Translations under genes and position numbers: made by a program
Shown: positions 17,494 through 25,681 of the stretch, one piece after another
Numbering within the stretch: the stretch's first letter is position 1
Layout: each line of letters opens with the position of its first letter
The notes under the pieces: model-generated
Seen by the model: the letters and a program-made list of their open reading frames with translations, nothing else
Database searches by the model: none
What the model was told of the DNA's origin: nothing
NCBI RefSeq assembly: GCF_022827545.1
Contig: NZ_CP094669.1
Location: 2,508,001-2,572,000 of the forward strand
Source of the DNA: Hymenobacter tibetensis
GTDB lineage: Bacteria > Bacteroidota > Bacteroidia > Cytophagales > Hymenobacteraceae
DNA: 64,000 bases
Reading direction: 5' to 3'

Positions 17494-17505
17494 GCGAAAT
17501 TTCGC
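17494..17505. promoter_or_regulatory. 12-bp perfect palindrome in the lysC-fbp divergent region
   Basis: GCGAAATTTCGC lies about 24 bp upstream of the fbp -7 box (17529-17536), where an operator would overlap the -33 region. A further 6-bp stem AACCCC...GGGGTT (17512-17529) sits between. Confidence 0.4.
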
Positions 17506-17528
17506 TTTTCCAACCCCGAAAAAGGGGT

Positions 17529-17536
17529 TAATTTTG
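17529..17536 (+). promoter_or_regulatory. -7 box (TAATTTTG) of fbp
   Basis: Matches TAnnTTTG 32 bp before the fbp ATG; no clear TTG at -33. Confidence 0.4.
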
Positions 17537-17568
17537 AGCACCTCCGACTTTTCAACTCCTTTCCTAAT

Positions 17569-18579
17569 ATGAATCAACACGACAAGCTGGCGTTGCCGGT
17601 TGGCACCACCCTGGACCGTTTTATCATGCGCAAGCAGGAAGACTTCCCTTATGCCACCGGGGAACTATCTCAATTGCTCCGCGACATTGCCTTGGCCGCC
17701 AAAATCGTGAACCGCGAAATCAACCGCTCCGGCCTCATTGATATTGCAGGGGCCTATGGCAACCGCAACGTGCAAGGCGAAGACCAGCAAAAGCTTGATG
17801 TGATAGCCAACATTCGTTTCATCCGGGCCTTGCGCAACGGGGGCGAGGTGTGCACCATTATCAGCGAAGAAGACGAGGAGGTTATTCAGACCGGCAACGT
17901 GCAGGGCAAGTACATCGTGGCCATCGACCCGCTTGACGGCTCGTCTAATATTGATGTAAACGTAAGCATCGGGACTATTTTCAGCATCTACCGCCGGGTT
18001 TCGCCAACGGGTACGGAAGGCACTATGGCTGACTGCCTACAGACGGGTACCAACCAGGTGGCTGCCGGCTACGTTATCTACGGGTCTAGCACTATGATGG
18101 TGTACACGACCGGCAACGGCGTCAACGGCTTCACGTACGAGCCTTCTTTAGGCGAATTTTTCCTTTCGCACCCCGAGATTATCACGCCCAAATCCGGCGC
18201 GGTGTATTCCATCAACGAAGGCAGTTCCGAGTCTTTCTCTTCAGGTATGTCGGGTTTCGTGGCCCAATGCAAGCAAGATGGCTTCTCGGCCCGCTACATC
18301 GGCTCGTTGGTGGCTGACTTCCACCGCAACCTGCTCAAAGGAGGTATTTACATCTACCCACCTACCAGCAAGTCGCCAAACGGAAAGCTCCGTCTGATGT
18401 ATGAGTGCAACCCCTTGGCCTTCATTGTGGAGCAAGCTGGTGGCAAATCCAGCAACGGCTACACCCGCACCATGGAAATCCGTCCCGATGATATGCATGC
18501 CCGCTGCCCGCTATTTATCGGTTCAAAAGAATTGGTGGAAAAAGCCGAGCAGTTCTTGGCTCAAGAGCAAGCTAACTAG
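17569..18579 (+). CDS. fbp: Class I fructose-1,6-bisphosphatase
   Basis: 336 residues from ATG 17569; the frame is open further upstream but that part overlaps lysC and looks non-coding. Metal-binding signature [11 protein letters not shown] with the upstream EEDEE loop, and [19 protein letters not shown] of the substrate site are present. It dephosphorylates fructose-1,6-bisphosphate, the committed step of gluconeogenesis, in the cytoplasm. This fits growth on acetate/propionate suggested by genes later in the window. The stop codon lies inside the arm of the 18574-18653 palindrome. Confidence 0.95.
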   Translation: MNQHDKLALPVGTTLDRFIMRKQEDFPYATGELSQLLRDIALAAKIVNREINRSGLIDIAGAYGNRNVQGEDQQKLDVIANIRFIRALRNGGEVCTIISEEDEEVIQTGNVQGKYIVAIDPLDGSSNIDVNVSIGTIFSIYRRVSPTGTEGTMADCLQTGTNQVAAGYVIYGSSTMMVYTTGNGVNGFTYEPSLGEFFLSHPEIITPKSGAVYSINEGSSESFSSGMSGFVAQCKQDGFSARYIGSLVADFHRNLLKGGIYIYPPTSKSPNGKLRLMYECNPLAFIVEQAGGKSSNGYTRTMEIRPDDMHARCPLFIGSKELVEKAEQFLAQEQAN

Positions 18580-18653
18580 CCCGCACTAGCCCACAAAAAA
18601 GCCCGCCTGGATACATCCAGGCGGGCTTTTTTGTGGGCTAGTGCGGGCTAGTT
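18574..18653. terminator. Giant bidirectional terminator with 39-bp perfect arms
   Basis: The arms 18574-18612 and 18615-18653 are exact complements with only AC between them. The stem contains an A6/T6 pair and a GC-rich core. The fbp stop (18577-18579, plus) and the stop of the convergent gene (18648-18650, minus) sit at mirror positions in the two arms, so both genes end in identical codons AAC TAG. Confidence 0.95.
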
Positions 18654-19205
18654 GCTTTCGTTCTTCTCGGGCTGGTCTGCCGCTTCCGCCTTTTTCTTGG
18701 CCTTTGGTTTCTTAGCAGTGGCTTCTTCGGCCTCAACTGGCTGGTCTACTGTAGTTGGTGTAGCTGCTTCTTCAGCAGCCGGCTCCGCGGTTTCCGTTTC
18801 GGTGGCAGGCGCCTGATATTCCAGGGTGCTGCTCACGCTGTGGTACCACTGCACCAGCTTTTTGATGTCCGACATATACACCCGGTCACGGTCGTAGTCA
18901 GGGATGATGTCGCCCATAAAGGCGGTCAATTCCCGGTCCTCCGACTTGTTGGTAACGGTTAGGTCGGTTCCGTATTTCGAGTGAATCCGGTCGAACACTT
19001 CCGTCAGCGGTACCGTCTGATCGTAGTCTTGGGTATAGATGGAAATTTCTTGGAGCAGCGAGACCTTGTTACGGGCCGAGGCCACTGAACGGGTAGCACG
19101 TGCATCCAAGCTTTCAATGATAACCCCGGCGCGAGTAGGCTTCACGAGGCGGTATAGACCGGGCATCCCGCTGATGGCGGCAATTTCCTTTAGGTCGTAG
19201 GGCAT
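18648..19205 (-). CDS. DUF5606 domain protein
   Basis: 185 residues from ATG 19205. The N-terminal about 135 residues match the Bacteroidota-specific DUF5606 (LKEIAAISGMPGLYRLVKPTRAG, with ESLDAR and a KKLVQWY segment). The C-terminal 50 residues are low-complexity Ala/Glu/Lys. Cytosolic; function unknown in the family. It is last in a minus-strand run engB, TonB-domain gene, DUF5606 (31-bp gap), but a TAACTTTG box at 19232 suggests its own promoter. Its stop lies in the giant palindrome. Confidence 0.85.
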   Translation of the reverse strand: MPYDLKEIAAISGMPGLYRLVKPTRAGVIIESLDARATRSVASARNKVSLLQEISIYTQDYDQTVPLTEVFDRIHSKYGTDLTVTNKSEDRELTAFMGDIIPDYDRDRVYMSDIKKLVQWYHSVSSTLEYQAPATETETAEPAAEEAATPTTVDQPVEAEEATAKKPKAKKKAEAADQPEKNESN

Positions 19206-19231
19206 AAGTACAGAACAGTTGTTGGAAAAGG

Positions 19232-19239
19232 CAAAGTTA
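19232..19239 (-). promoter_or_regulatory. Possible -7 box (TAACTTTG) of the DUF5606 gene
   Basis: Minus-strand match to TAnnTTTG 26 bp before the start, overlapping the last codon of the upstream gene. Confidence 0.4.
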
Positions 19240-19704
19240 CTCAGTTGCGGCGGCTTGGCCGGGTGCCGGCAATTTAAACACAATGGGCAAACTGGTTAGC
19301 ACGGCGTAGTCGGGCTTCTTGAATTGCAGCAAGCGCACCACGCGCAGCGCTTCTTCACCGAGGCCGCCCCCAATATTCTTGGTAACCAGCTTCACGTTTT
19401 CCAGAGTGCCGTTGGTAGTAAGCGTGAAACTGACCACGCAAGTGCCCTGAATACGGTTGCGCTTGGCCAGAATCGGATACTTCTTTTCCTTTTCAATAAA
19501 GGCGTACATAGCATCCTGGCCTCCTTCATAGTATTCAGCCACCGGAATGGACTTATTGACCCCACCAGCTTGGTGCTGCGGAGCTGCTGCCGGGGGGGCA
19601 GTTTCCGGAGCGGGGGCAGTAGTTTTGGGTTTAGAAGTTTGCGCAAAAACCGGCGCACTGCCAGCAAACAGGCCTATAGCCAGCGCTAAGGTGATTTTTT
19701 TCAT
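19237..19704 (-). CDS. Periplasmic TonB C-terminal-domain protein
   Basis: 155 residues from ATG 19704. Cleavable signal peptide (ending APVFAQ), a Pro/Ala-rich spacer, then a TonB C-terminal fold (about 60-150): KYPILAKRNRIQGTCVVSFTL, GxLENVKLV and LRVVRLLQFKKP. It lacks the N-terminal membrane anchor and Pro-rich rod of true TonB, so it is probably a soluble periplasmic variant rather than an energy transducer. Lies 72 bp downstream of engB on the same strand. Confidence 0.8.
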   Translation of the reverse strand: MKKITLALAIGLFAGSAPVFAQTSKPKTTAPAPETAPPAAAPQHQAGGVNKSIPVAEYYEGGQDAMYAFIEKEKKYPILAKRNRIQGTCVVSFTLTTNGTLENVKLVTKNIGGGLGEEALRVVRLLQFKKPDYAVLTSLPIVFKLPAPGQAAATE

Positions 19705-19776
19705 GAATTGAAACCGAGAAGGTAGAGAAAGTTGCAAAGCCACAAGCGGTGCGGCCGTAGCAATTACAAGGCCAAG

Positions 19777-20394
19777 TTAGCTGCTCTGTTGTGCTTCGGC
19801 TAGCTGCTGATTTACGTCCGTAATGAAGGCCAGAATTTCGTCGCGGCCGGTTTTTTCTTCCGCTGAGGTAATAAAATAGCGAGGCAGTTCCTCCCACTGC
19901 TCACCCATTTTTTTCATGTAGTCGGTCACCTGCTGGTGCGTACGGCTCCCCGATTGTTTGTCGGCTTTAGTGAAAGCTATTACAAAAGGAATGCCTTCAG
20001 TGCCGAGCATTTCCATAAATTCCAAATCAACAGCTTGCGCCGGATGACGCGAGTCAATCAAGACAAATACACACGCCAGGTTTTCGCGTTGGCGCAAGTA
20101 AAAATTAATCATTCTGCTCCACGCCACTCGGTTTACTTTGCTGGTTTTGGCGTACCCATAACCCGGCAAATCCACTAGGTACCAGTGCTTGTTAATCAAA
20201 AAATGATTGATGAGCTGCGTTTTGCCGGGCAACGAAGACGTCTTGGCAAGACCTTTACGTTCGGTCAGCATGTTAATGAGCGACGATTTGCCTACGTTAG
20301 AACGACCAATGAAGGCGTATTCCGGTAGAGTAGGAGCTGGACACTGATCCACTCGCGTGTTGCTCATTAAAAATTCAGCGTCACGGATTATCAT
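19777..20394 (-). CDS. engB: Ribosome biogenesis GTP-binding protein YsxC/EngB
   Basis: 205 residues. P-loop GRSNVGKSS (30-38), switch segment KTSSLPGKTQLINHF, DLPGYGYA (G3) and FTKADK (G4) are in the EngB order. It acts late in 50S assembly. Complete and normal length. A perfect TACCTTTG box lies 23 bp upstream (20417-20424). First of three minus-strand genes. Confidence 0.95.
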   Translation of the reverse strand: MIIRDAEFLMSNTRVDQCPAPTLPEYAFIGRSNVGKSSLINMLTERKGLAKTSSLPGKTQLINHFLINKHWYLVDLPGYGYAKTSKVNRVAWSRMINFYLRQRENLACVFVLIDSRHPAQAVDLEFMEMLGTEGIPFVIAFTKADKQSGSRTHQQVTDYMKKMGEQWEELPRYFITSAEEKTGRDEILAFITDVNQQLAEAQQSS

Positions 20395-20416
20395 AGAAGG
20401 GAAACTGGTTTACGTG

Positions 20417-20424
20417 CAAAGGTA
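20417..20424 (-). promoter_or_regulatory. -7 box (TACCTTTG) of engB
   Basis: Exact consensus on the minus strand, 23 bp before the engB start. Confidence 0.5.
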
Positions 20425-20473
20425 GGAGGTTGGCAAGCCAAAATAGGAGAATGTAAATTTTCAACTAAAATGG

Positions 20474-20502
20474 TTGCCATTTAGGAAGCACATCTATATT
20501 TG
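20474..20502 (+). promoter_or_regulatory. Promoter TTG-N18-TATATTTG (distal, PorE-like gene)
   Basis: TTG at 20474-20476, an 18-bp spacer, TATATTTG at 20495-20502: both Bacteroidota elements with accepted spacing. It is about 340 bp upstream of the ORF. Confidence 0.5.
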
Positions 20503-20618
20503 CGCTAGTCCTAAGTATTCACTCTTGTAATAGGATAGGCTTATATGCTTGCTTAAAATGAAATTCACATATACTAGCGAAGTAGTTGGATGGGATTAAG
20601 GCCGTATTATAAAATTTC

Positions 20619-20626
20619 TATCTTTG
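20619..20626 (+). promoter_or_regulatory. Proximal -7 box (TATCTTTG) of the PorE-like gene
   Basis: Exact TAnnTTTG followed by GCCCGC, a context common to promoters of this group; no -33 TTG at normal distance. Confidence 0.45.
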
Positions 20627-20850
20627 CCCGCAAATTGCTTTGTGCTGGGCAAATACATAAAAAGGATTAATCACTAGAAAGAGTTCTCTTTAGAGTTTTA
20701 CTCTACCAAAAAATAACTTCTTACTTAACCCTAGTACGGGTATTCAGTATAATGGGGAAACTCAGCTGAGACCACCCTGGGTGCGTTTTTGCATCCGTGT
20801 TTCAACCCCACGCTCCTCGAAACTCCTTATTCTTCAAACCCCCTCCTACA

Positions 20851-23085
20851 ATGGACAACTTAGTCAGAAGGTTACTGAAAGCCTCTTGCGCTTTCGCTCT
20901 TGCCGCGGCCGTGGCCCAGCCCGCGCTGGCTCAGAGCACGCGCAAGCAGCTAAAGACCGCAAATAAGTTCTTCGAACAAGAGAACTACCGGGCATCTATC
21001 CCTTTCTACGAGCAAGTGTTGGCCAAGGAGCCGAACAACCCATTGGCGTTGTTTCGGGCTGGTATTTCATACATGTCGTTTGATAAGGAGAAAGCCAGCG
21101 ACTATATCTATAAAGCACAAAAGCTGAAGCCGAAGGTGTCGAAGGATGTAGAGTATTGGCTTGGCCGGGTTGACCACTTGAACTACAACTTCGACGAGGC
21201 CATCACGCACTTCCAGGCGTACAACGTTACGCTGAAGCCGAAAGACACTCGGAAAGTGGAGTTGGCACAGCTGATTCAGCACTCAAAGAATGCTAAGGTG
21301 CAGTTCAACAGCCCCAAGGATATCTTCGTGAAGAACCTGGGCCCGACTGTAAACACGCCTTACGCAGAGCATAGCCCGGTTATTTCCTCGGATGACAAGA
21401 TGCTGTTGTTCACCTCGCGCGGCGAGAACGTGACCGGCGCCGGTAACACGGGTGATAAGAAAGGCGGCAACCTTGCTACCGACGGCGAGTACTTCGAGGA
21501 TATCTTCGAAACCAAGCGCATCGACGACGAAAACTGGGACAAGCCTCGTTCATTGAGCGGGGTGTTGAACGGCAAAGGCCACGATGCTTCCACTCAACTT
21601 TTCGATAATGATAGCAAGCTACTCATGTATCGCCAAGACGAGAATGGCGACATTTTCTACTCCGAGAAATCTGGTGGTGACTGGACGGCTCCCAAGAAGC
21701 TGAACAAGAACGTTAACTCCACGGCCTTCGAATCGGACGCGTACATCACGCCAGACGGTCTGACCATCTACTTCTCAACCGGTAAATACTCGGAAGATGG
21801 TTCGCTCGATATCTACTTCTCCAACCGGCAGGCCGGTGGTGATTGGGGCCCTGCTAAATCAATGGGCAGCGCCATCAACACCAAATACGACGACGACAGC
21901 CCGTACTTGAGCCGCGACGGCAAAACGTTGTACTTCTCGTCGCGTGGTCATAACACGATGGGTGGCTACGACATCTTCAAGTCGGAGTACGACTCAATTG
22001 CCAAGCGTTGGGGCCGTCCCGAGAACATGGGCTACCCAGTAAATACGCCCGACGATGACACCTACTATCGTTTGAGCCCAGATGGCAGCTACGCCTACTT
22101 GTCGTCGTACCGCATTGGTGGCTACGGTGAAAAGGATATCTACACCATCAACTACATCAAGAACGCTACTATCCGGGGTAAAGTGTTTTCGCAGCGCGAC
22201 AGCACCATCATTCCAGGTGTGGAGTTGGTGTTCAGTGGCACCCAGGCCGACAAAACGGCGCTGAGCTACCGCGACATCACCAAGCCCGGCACCGGCGACT
22301 ATCAGGTGAGCGTACTTTCGGGTCGTTCCTATCAGGTAGCAGTATCGAAGGATGGGACCAACATCATCACGGAAGAATTTGCCGTGCCAGTCTCGACCAA
22401 CGATTCCACGGTTGTAGAGAAGAACTTCTACGTCCCTTATGTTGATACTACGTCGCAGGTAGCGTTCAAGAACATCTACTTCGACACTGACAAATACAAG
22501 CTGCGTCCAGAGTCCATCACGGAGCTAAACAACATCAGCGCTATCTTGAAAGCTAGCCCTGGTGTTAATATCTCCATTGAAGGCCACTGCGACTCGCGCA
22601 ACACCGACGAGTACAATATTGTACTGGGGCAGAATCGCTCTGATGCAGCGTACAACTACCTGAAGAAGTCGGGCATTGCCGAGACCCGCATGGTGACCGT
22701 AAGCTACGGCGAGCGTCGTCCGGCTGCTGCCAACGATTCGCCAGAGAACATGCAGCTCAACCGTCGCGTGGAGTTCCGCGCCATTGTGAAAGAAGGGGAG
22801 GCTGCTCCAGTGCTGAACCCTGGTGCTGCGCCAACCACCAGCACAGCCACTCCTGCCACTACCACTACCACCACTACGCCGCTACAGCCTGGCAAAAGCA
22901 AGGCAAAGCTTGCTGATGGTACCAAGGTGAAAACCAAAGTAGATGAGGATAGCGACAAAGTGAAAGTGAAAACCAAAGGTGCTAACGACGAAAAGAGCAA
23001 GACCATCACCAAGGATGGTACCATCGATTCGAAAGCCAAAGACGCTACTGGTCAGAAAGTCAAAGTGAAGACCGACAACGACTAA
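20851..23085 (+). CDS. PorE-like OmpA-family protein with TPR and PD40 repeats
   Basis: 744 residues from ATG 20851, which gives a signal peptide ending ALAQ (about residue 28). Order: TPR-like helices (30-120), WD40-like PD40 blades (about 170-460; e.g. YLSRDGKTLYFSSRG), a carboxypeptidase-regulatory-like fold starting IRGKVFSQRDS, then an OmpA peptidoglycan-binding domain (FKNIYFDTDKYKLRPES, with IEGHCDSRN and NRRVEFRA). The last about 70 residues are repetitive Lys/Asp/Thr (KVKVKTK). The same domain order is known in PorE of the type IX secretion system, which anchors the machine to peptidoglycan; orthology is inferred. Monocistronic, with a long leader and a terminator after it. Confidence 0.8.
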   Translation: MDNLVRRLLKASCAFALAAAVAQPALAQSTRKQLKTANKFFEQENYRASIPFYEQVLAKEPNNPLALFRAGISYMSFDKEKASDYIYKAQKLKPKVSKDVEYWLGRVDHLNYNFDEAITHFQAYNVTLKPKDTRKVELAQLIQHSKNAKVQFNSPKDIFVKNLGPTVNTPYAEHSPVISSDDKMLLFTSRGENVTGAGNTGDKKGGNLATDGEYFEDIFETKRIDDENWDKPRSLSGVLNGKGHDASTQLFDNDSKLLMYRQDENGDIFYSEKSGGDWTAPKKLNKNVNSTAFESDAYITPDGLTIYFSTGKYSEDGSLDIYFSNRQAGGDWGPAKSMGSAINTKYDDDSPYLSRDGKTLYFSSRGHNTMGGYDIFKSEYDSIAKRWGRPENMGYPVNTPDDDTYYRLSPDGSYAYLSSYRIGGYGEKDIYTINYIKNATIRGKVFSQRDSTIIPGVELVFSGTQADKTALSYRDITKPGTGDYQVSVLSGRSYQVAVSKDGTNIITEEFAVPVSTNDSTVVEKNFYVPYVDTTSQVAFKNIYFDTDKYKLRPESITELNNISAILKASPGVNISIEGHCDSRNTDEYNIVLGQNRSDAAYNYLKKSGIAETRMVTVSYGERRPAAANDSPENMQLNRRVEFRAIVKEGEAAPVLNPGAAPTTSTATPATTTTTTTPLQPGKSKAKLADGTKVKTKVDEDSDKVKVKTKGANDEKSKTITKDGTIDSKAKDATGQKVKVKTDND

Positions 23086-23101
23086 GCTAAAAATTCAAGC
23101 G

Positions 23102-23137
23102 AAAAAGCGGGCTGGGCACTATGCCTGGCCCGCTTTT
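23102..23137 (+). terminator. Terminator after the PorE-like gene
   Basis: A GC-rich 13-bp stem with two G-U pairs, preceded by five A and followed by eight T. Confidence 0.85.
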
Positions 23138-23163
23138 TTTTAACATAATGACTGATTAGCCGT

Positions 23164-23171
23164 TATGTTTG
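23164..23171 (+). promoter_or_regulatory. -7 box (TATGTTTG) of menG-porT
   Basis: Consensus match 41 bp before the menG ATG; directly followed by the small stem GGGCAA...TTGCCC. Confidence 0.4.
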
Positions 23172-23211
23172 GGCAATTTTGCCCCCGAATCTTCGTTGTT
23201 CGCCCAGAGCT

Positions 23212-23940
23212 ATGGCTGTAGTACCCTACAAAGATGACACCGCTGGTAAGAAGTCCCAGGTCGCGCATATGTTCAACAGCATTGCGGGCAAATACGACTT
23301 CCTTAACCACTTCCTAAGCGCTGGTACCGACATATACTGGCGGCGCAAAGCGGTAAGCGAGCTAAAGGCATTGCGGCCCGCTCGTATTCTGGACATAGCC
23401 ACGGGTACCGCTGACTTCGCCATCGAAACCTTGCGTGCGGCTTCTGCCGACGCCCAGGTAACCGGAGTGGATATTTCGGAAGGCATGCTGGCTGTAGGGC
23501 GGCGGAAGCTGCAAGACAAAGGACTAACCCACCGCATTCAGCTAGAGCAAGGCGACTCCGAGAACCTGCCTTATCCCGACGACCACTTCGACGCCGTGAC
23601 GGCCTCGTTCGGAGTGCGTAACTTCGAGAACTTAAGCAAAGGCTTAACGGAAATGCGTCGGGTATTACGGCCAGGAGGAAAGCTGGTAATTTTAGAGTTT
23701 TCTAAGCCTACTGCATTCCCCCTTAAACAGGCGTACAACTTCTATTTCCAGCGGGTATTACCCGTCTTTGGAAAAATGATTTCCAAGGATAATTCTGCAT
23801 ACACCTACCTGCCCGAATCGGTGCAGGCCTTCCCCGATGGCCCTGATTTCTTGGCTATTCTCCGGGAAGTCGGCTTCAACAATCCCGCATGGCAACCCCT
23901 CACGTTCGGCATCAGCTCTATTTACACCGCGCACAAATAA
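23212..23940 (+). CDS. menG: Demethylmenaquinone methyltransferase
   Basis: 242 residues from ATG 23212. Class I SAM-dependent fold: ILDIATGTADFAIE (motif I), VTGVDISEGML, and the UbiE/MenG signatures FNSIAGKYDFLNHFLSAG and FGVRNFENLSKGLTEMRRVLRPGG. It performs the last methylation of menaquinone, the usual Bacteroidota respiratory quinone. The end overlaps the start of porT by 52 bp, implying translational coupling; this pair is conserved in the phylum. Confidence 0.95.
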   Translation: MAVVPYKDDTAGKKSQVAHMFNSIAGKYDFLNHFLSAGTDIYWRRKAVSELKALRPARILDIATGTADFAIETLRAASADAQVTGVDISEGMLAVGRRKLQDKGLTHRIQLEQGDSENLPYPDDHFDAVTASFGVRNFENLSKGLTEMRRVLRPGGKLVILEFSKPTAFPLKQAYNFYFQRVLPVFGKMISKDNSAYTYLPESVQAFPDGPDFLAILREVGFNNPAWQPLTFGISSIYTAHK

Positions 23941-24713
23941 GCTGCTTCGCGCTGCTAGTCTTACTTACTCTGGTTTCTTCGCTGGAAACGCATGCCCAAC
24001 GCAAGAGCAGTTCTAGCCTTAGCCGCAGCAAAAATGGACGGGTGAAGTCTATTACTGTAAACAACCTGCCAGGATACGACGATAGGTGGTTTCATCCTGG
24101 TTTTTACATTGCGCCTCATAGCACGCGCTTTCAGGTTGAGCAGTCACCGGCCTATATTCAGAACTTAAATACCAGCCGAGGGCTAACGGTTAATGCGCTC
24201 AGCAGTGCCGGCTTCTCAGTTGGTTTTGTGGGAGATGTACGGCTGGCTGACTACTTCAACCTGCGTTTTGCGCCGGGCGTGAGCTTTATTACGCGGCAAC
24301 TCGAATTCAAGCCGCTTGGTTACACGCCAGATCCTACAAATACCAACGCTCCTGCTGAAATAATCACGCAGGAGGTAGGCGCGACCCAGGCTGACTTCCC
24401 ATTGCTACTTAAGTTTCACTCGGAACGCCGCCGCAATACGCGGATGTACGTGGTAGGGGGGGTAAAGCCTAGCGTGAACGTAGGTAACCGCCGCAAAGAC
24501 GAGGTGAAAAACTTGATTACCACCGCGAATACGGATGTAGCAATAGAATATGGTGTAGGCCTAGACCTGTTTTACCCATTCTTTAAATTCGCGCCTGAAC
24601 TGCGCTTTTCGCACGGGCTAAAGAACCTGTACCAAGCCGAAAACAACATTTACAGCAACAGTTTGCAAGGCTTACGCAGCAACACCGTAACACTGTACCT
24701 AACGTTCGAGTAA
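23889..24713 (+). CDS. porT: PorT family outer-membrane protein (type IX secretion)
   Basis: 274 residues. N-terminal hydrophobic segment (FALLVLLTLVSS...THAQ) acts as the signal peptide; the first about 15 residues overlap menG in another frame. The remainder is an eight-strand type beta-barrel with the PorT features PGYDDRWFHPGFYI, GFSVGFVGDVRLADYFNLRFAPGVSF and a terminal aromatic strand (TLYLTF). PorT is required for T9SS secretion and gliding-related surface proteins. The gene pair and sequence together make the call strong. Confidence 0.88.
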   Translation: MATPHVRHQLYLHRAQISCFALLVLLTLVSSLETHAQRKSSSSLSRSKNGRVKSITVNNLPGYDDRWFHPGFYIAPHSTRFQVEQSPAYIQNLNTSRGLTVNALSSAGFSVGFVGDVRLADYFNLRFAPGVSFITRQLEFKPLGYTPDPTNTNAPAEIITQEVGATQADFPLLLKFHSERRRNTRMYVVGGVKPSVNVGNRRKDEVKNLITTANTDVAIEYGVGLDLFYPFFKFAPELRFSHGLKNLYQAENNIYSNSLQGLRSNTVTLYLTFE

Positions 24714-24731
24714 ACAGCAACTACTTTGTAC

Positions 24732-24787
24732 GGAAAGGCCGCCCGCATATTGGTTTGTAAGACAAGCCACTGCGTGGGCGGCCTTCC
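24732..24787 (+). terminator. Structured hairpin after porT
   Basis: Outer arms (GGCCGCCC with GGGCGGCC) and inner arms (TGGTTTGT with ACAAGCCA) pair almost continuously. No T run, so termination or mRNA protection is uncertain. Confidence 0.5.
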
Positions 24788-24829
24788 TATGAGTAGCCAC
24801 ACCAACAACCAGAACCAGAAGTCGACATC

Positions 24830-25576
24830 ATGCAAACTGCATTTATCACGGGTGCCTCATCAGGAATTGGCCGGGCTACGGCTGTTGCACTAAGCCGCGC
24901 TGGCTTTCAGTTGGTCGTGACGGGGCGCCGGCGGGAGCGGCTAGAAGAATTGGCCCACGAATTAGCGCCCGTACCAGTACACATCCTCACGTTTGATGTA
25001 CGCGACAAAGAAGCGGTAGAAACGGCTATAGCTGGCCTGCCTACTGAATTTGCTGACGTAGACGTGCTAATAAACAACGCCGGTAACGCACACGGGTTGG
25101 CTCCGATTCAAGATGGTGACCCTGCCGACTGGGATGCCATGCTGGATGGCAACGTGAAAGGCCTGCTATATGTAAGCCGGGCTCTGCTGCCTACCATGAC
25201 GCGCCGCAAAACGGGCTACATCGTGAATATAGGCTCCATAGCCGGACACGAAACGTATGCGAATGGCAACGTGTATTGCGCTTCAAAAGCAGCTGTTGCA
25301 GCGCTGTCCAAAGGCATGCGCCTGGACTTGTTGCCCCATCATATTCGAGTGGCCGAGGTGAACCCAGGTGCAGTGGAAACCGAGTTTTCGCAGGTTCGCT
25401 TCAAAGGCGACAACGAACGTGCCTCCACTGTGTACCAAGGATTCACGCCGCTCCGGGCAGAAGACATAGCGGACCTGATTCAGTTCATGGTGACCCGCCC
25501 GCCGCACGTCAATATTGCAGAGGTGTTGATTTTACCTGCTGCACAAGCGGCTGCCACGGTAATCCGCAAGGAATAA
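24830..25576 (+). CDS. Short-chain dehydrogenase/reductase, YdfG-like
   Basis: 248 residues of the classical SDR type. NADP-binding TGASSGIG (7-14) with TGRRRERL after strand 2 (basic residues favour NADP), NNAG (82-85), catalytic S136, Y149 and K153, and the NPGAVETEFS segment of serine/3-hydroxy acid dehydrogenases (YdfG group). Probably oxidises 3-hydroxy acids such as serine or 3-hydroxypropionate-like compounds; the substrate is inferred. Single-gene unit ended by a strong hairpin. Confidence 0.88.
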   Translation: MQTAFITGASSGIGRATAVALSRAGFQLVVTGRRRERLEELAHELAPVPVHILTFDVRDKEAVETAIAGLPTEFADVDVLINNAGNAHGLAPIQDGDPADWDAMLDGNVKGLLYVSRALLPTMTRRKTGYIVNIGSIAGHETYANGNVYCASKAAVAALSKGMRLDLLPHHIRVAEVNPGAVETEFSQVRFKGDNERASTVYQGFTPLRAEDIADLIQFMVTRPPHVNIAEVLILPAAQAAATVIRKE

Positions 25577-25603
25577 TTCTTCAGGCAACCCATAAAAGAT
25601 GAA

Positions 25604-25637
25604 AACAAAAAAGCCCTCCACGGAGGGCTTTTTTGTT
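25604..25637. terminator. Bidirectional terminator between SDR and hydrolase genes
   Basis: 16-bp perfect stem with a 2-base loop (AC) and A6/T6 flanks. Confidence 0.9.
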
Positions 25638-25681
25638 GGGCAGGATTGGCTTTATAGATAACTGGAGCACGATATCCCACC

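Larger units (their letters stand above)
20395..20850. other. 456-bp AT-rich divergent regulatory region between engB and the PorE-like gene
   Basis: It holds the engB -7 box (20417-20424, minus) and two plus-strand promoter candidates (20474-20502 and 20619-20626). The leader after the second is about 220 nt, with no ORF or recognised riboswitch. Confidence 0.5.

Noticed and set aside
16104..17555. Longer aspartate kinase start at 17555
   Set aside because: It would overlap the fbp promoter and add 50 residues before the conserved KFGGASV, which normally lies near the N-terminus.
20395..20850. tRNA or small RNA gene in the long gap
   Set aside because: No cloverleaf, CCA-like end or recognised RNA motif was found by eye; only promoter boxes.
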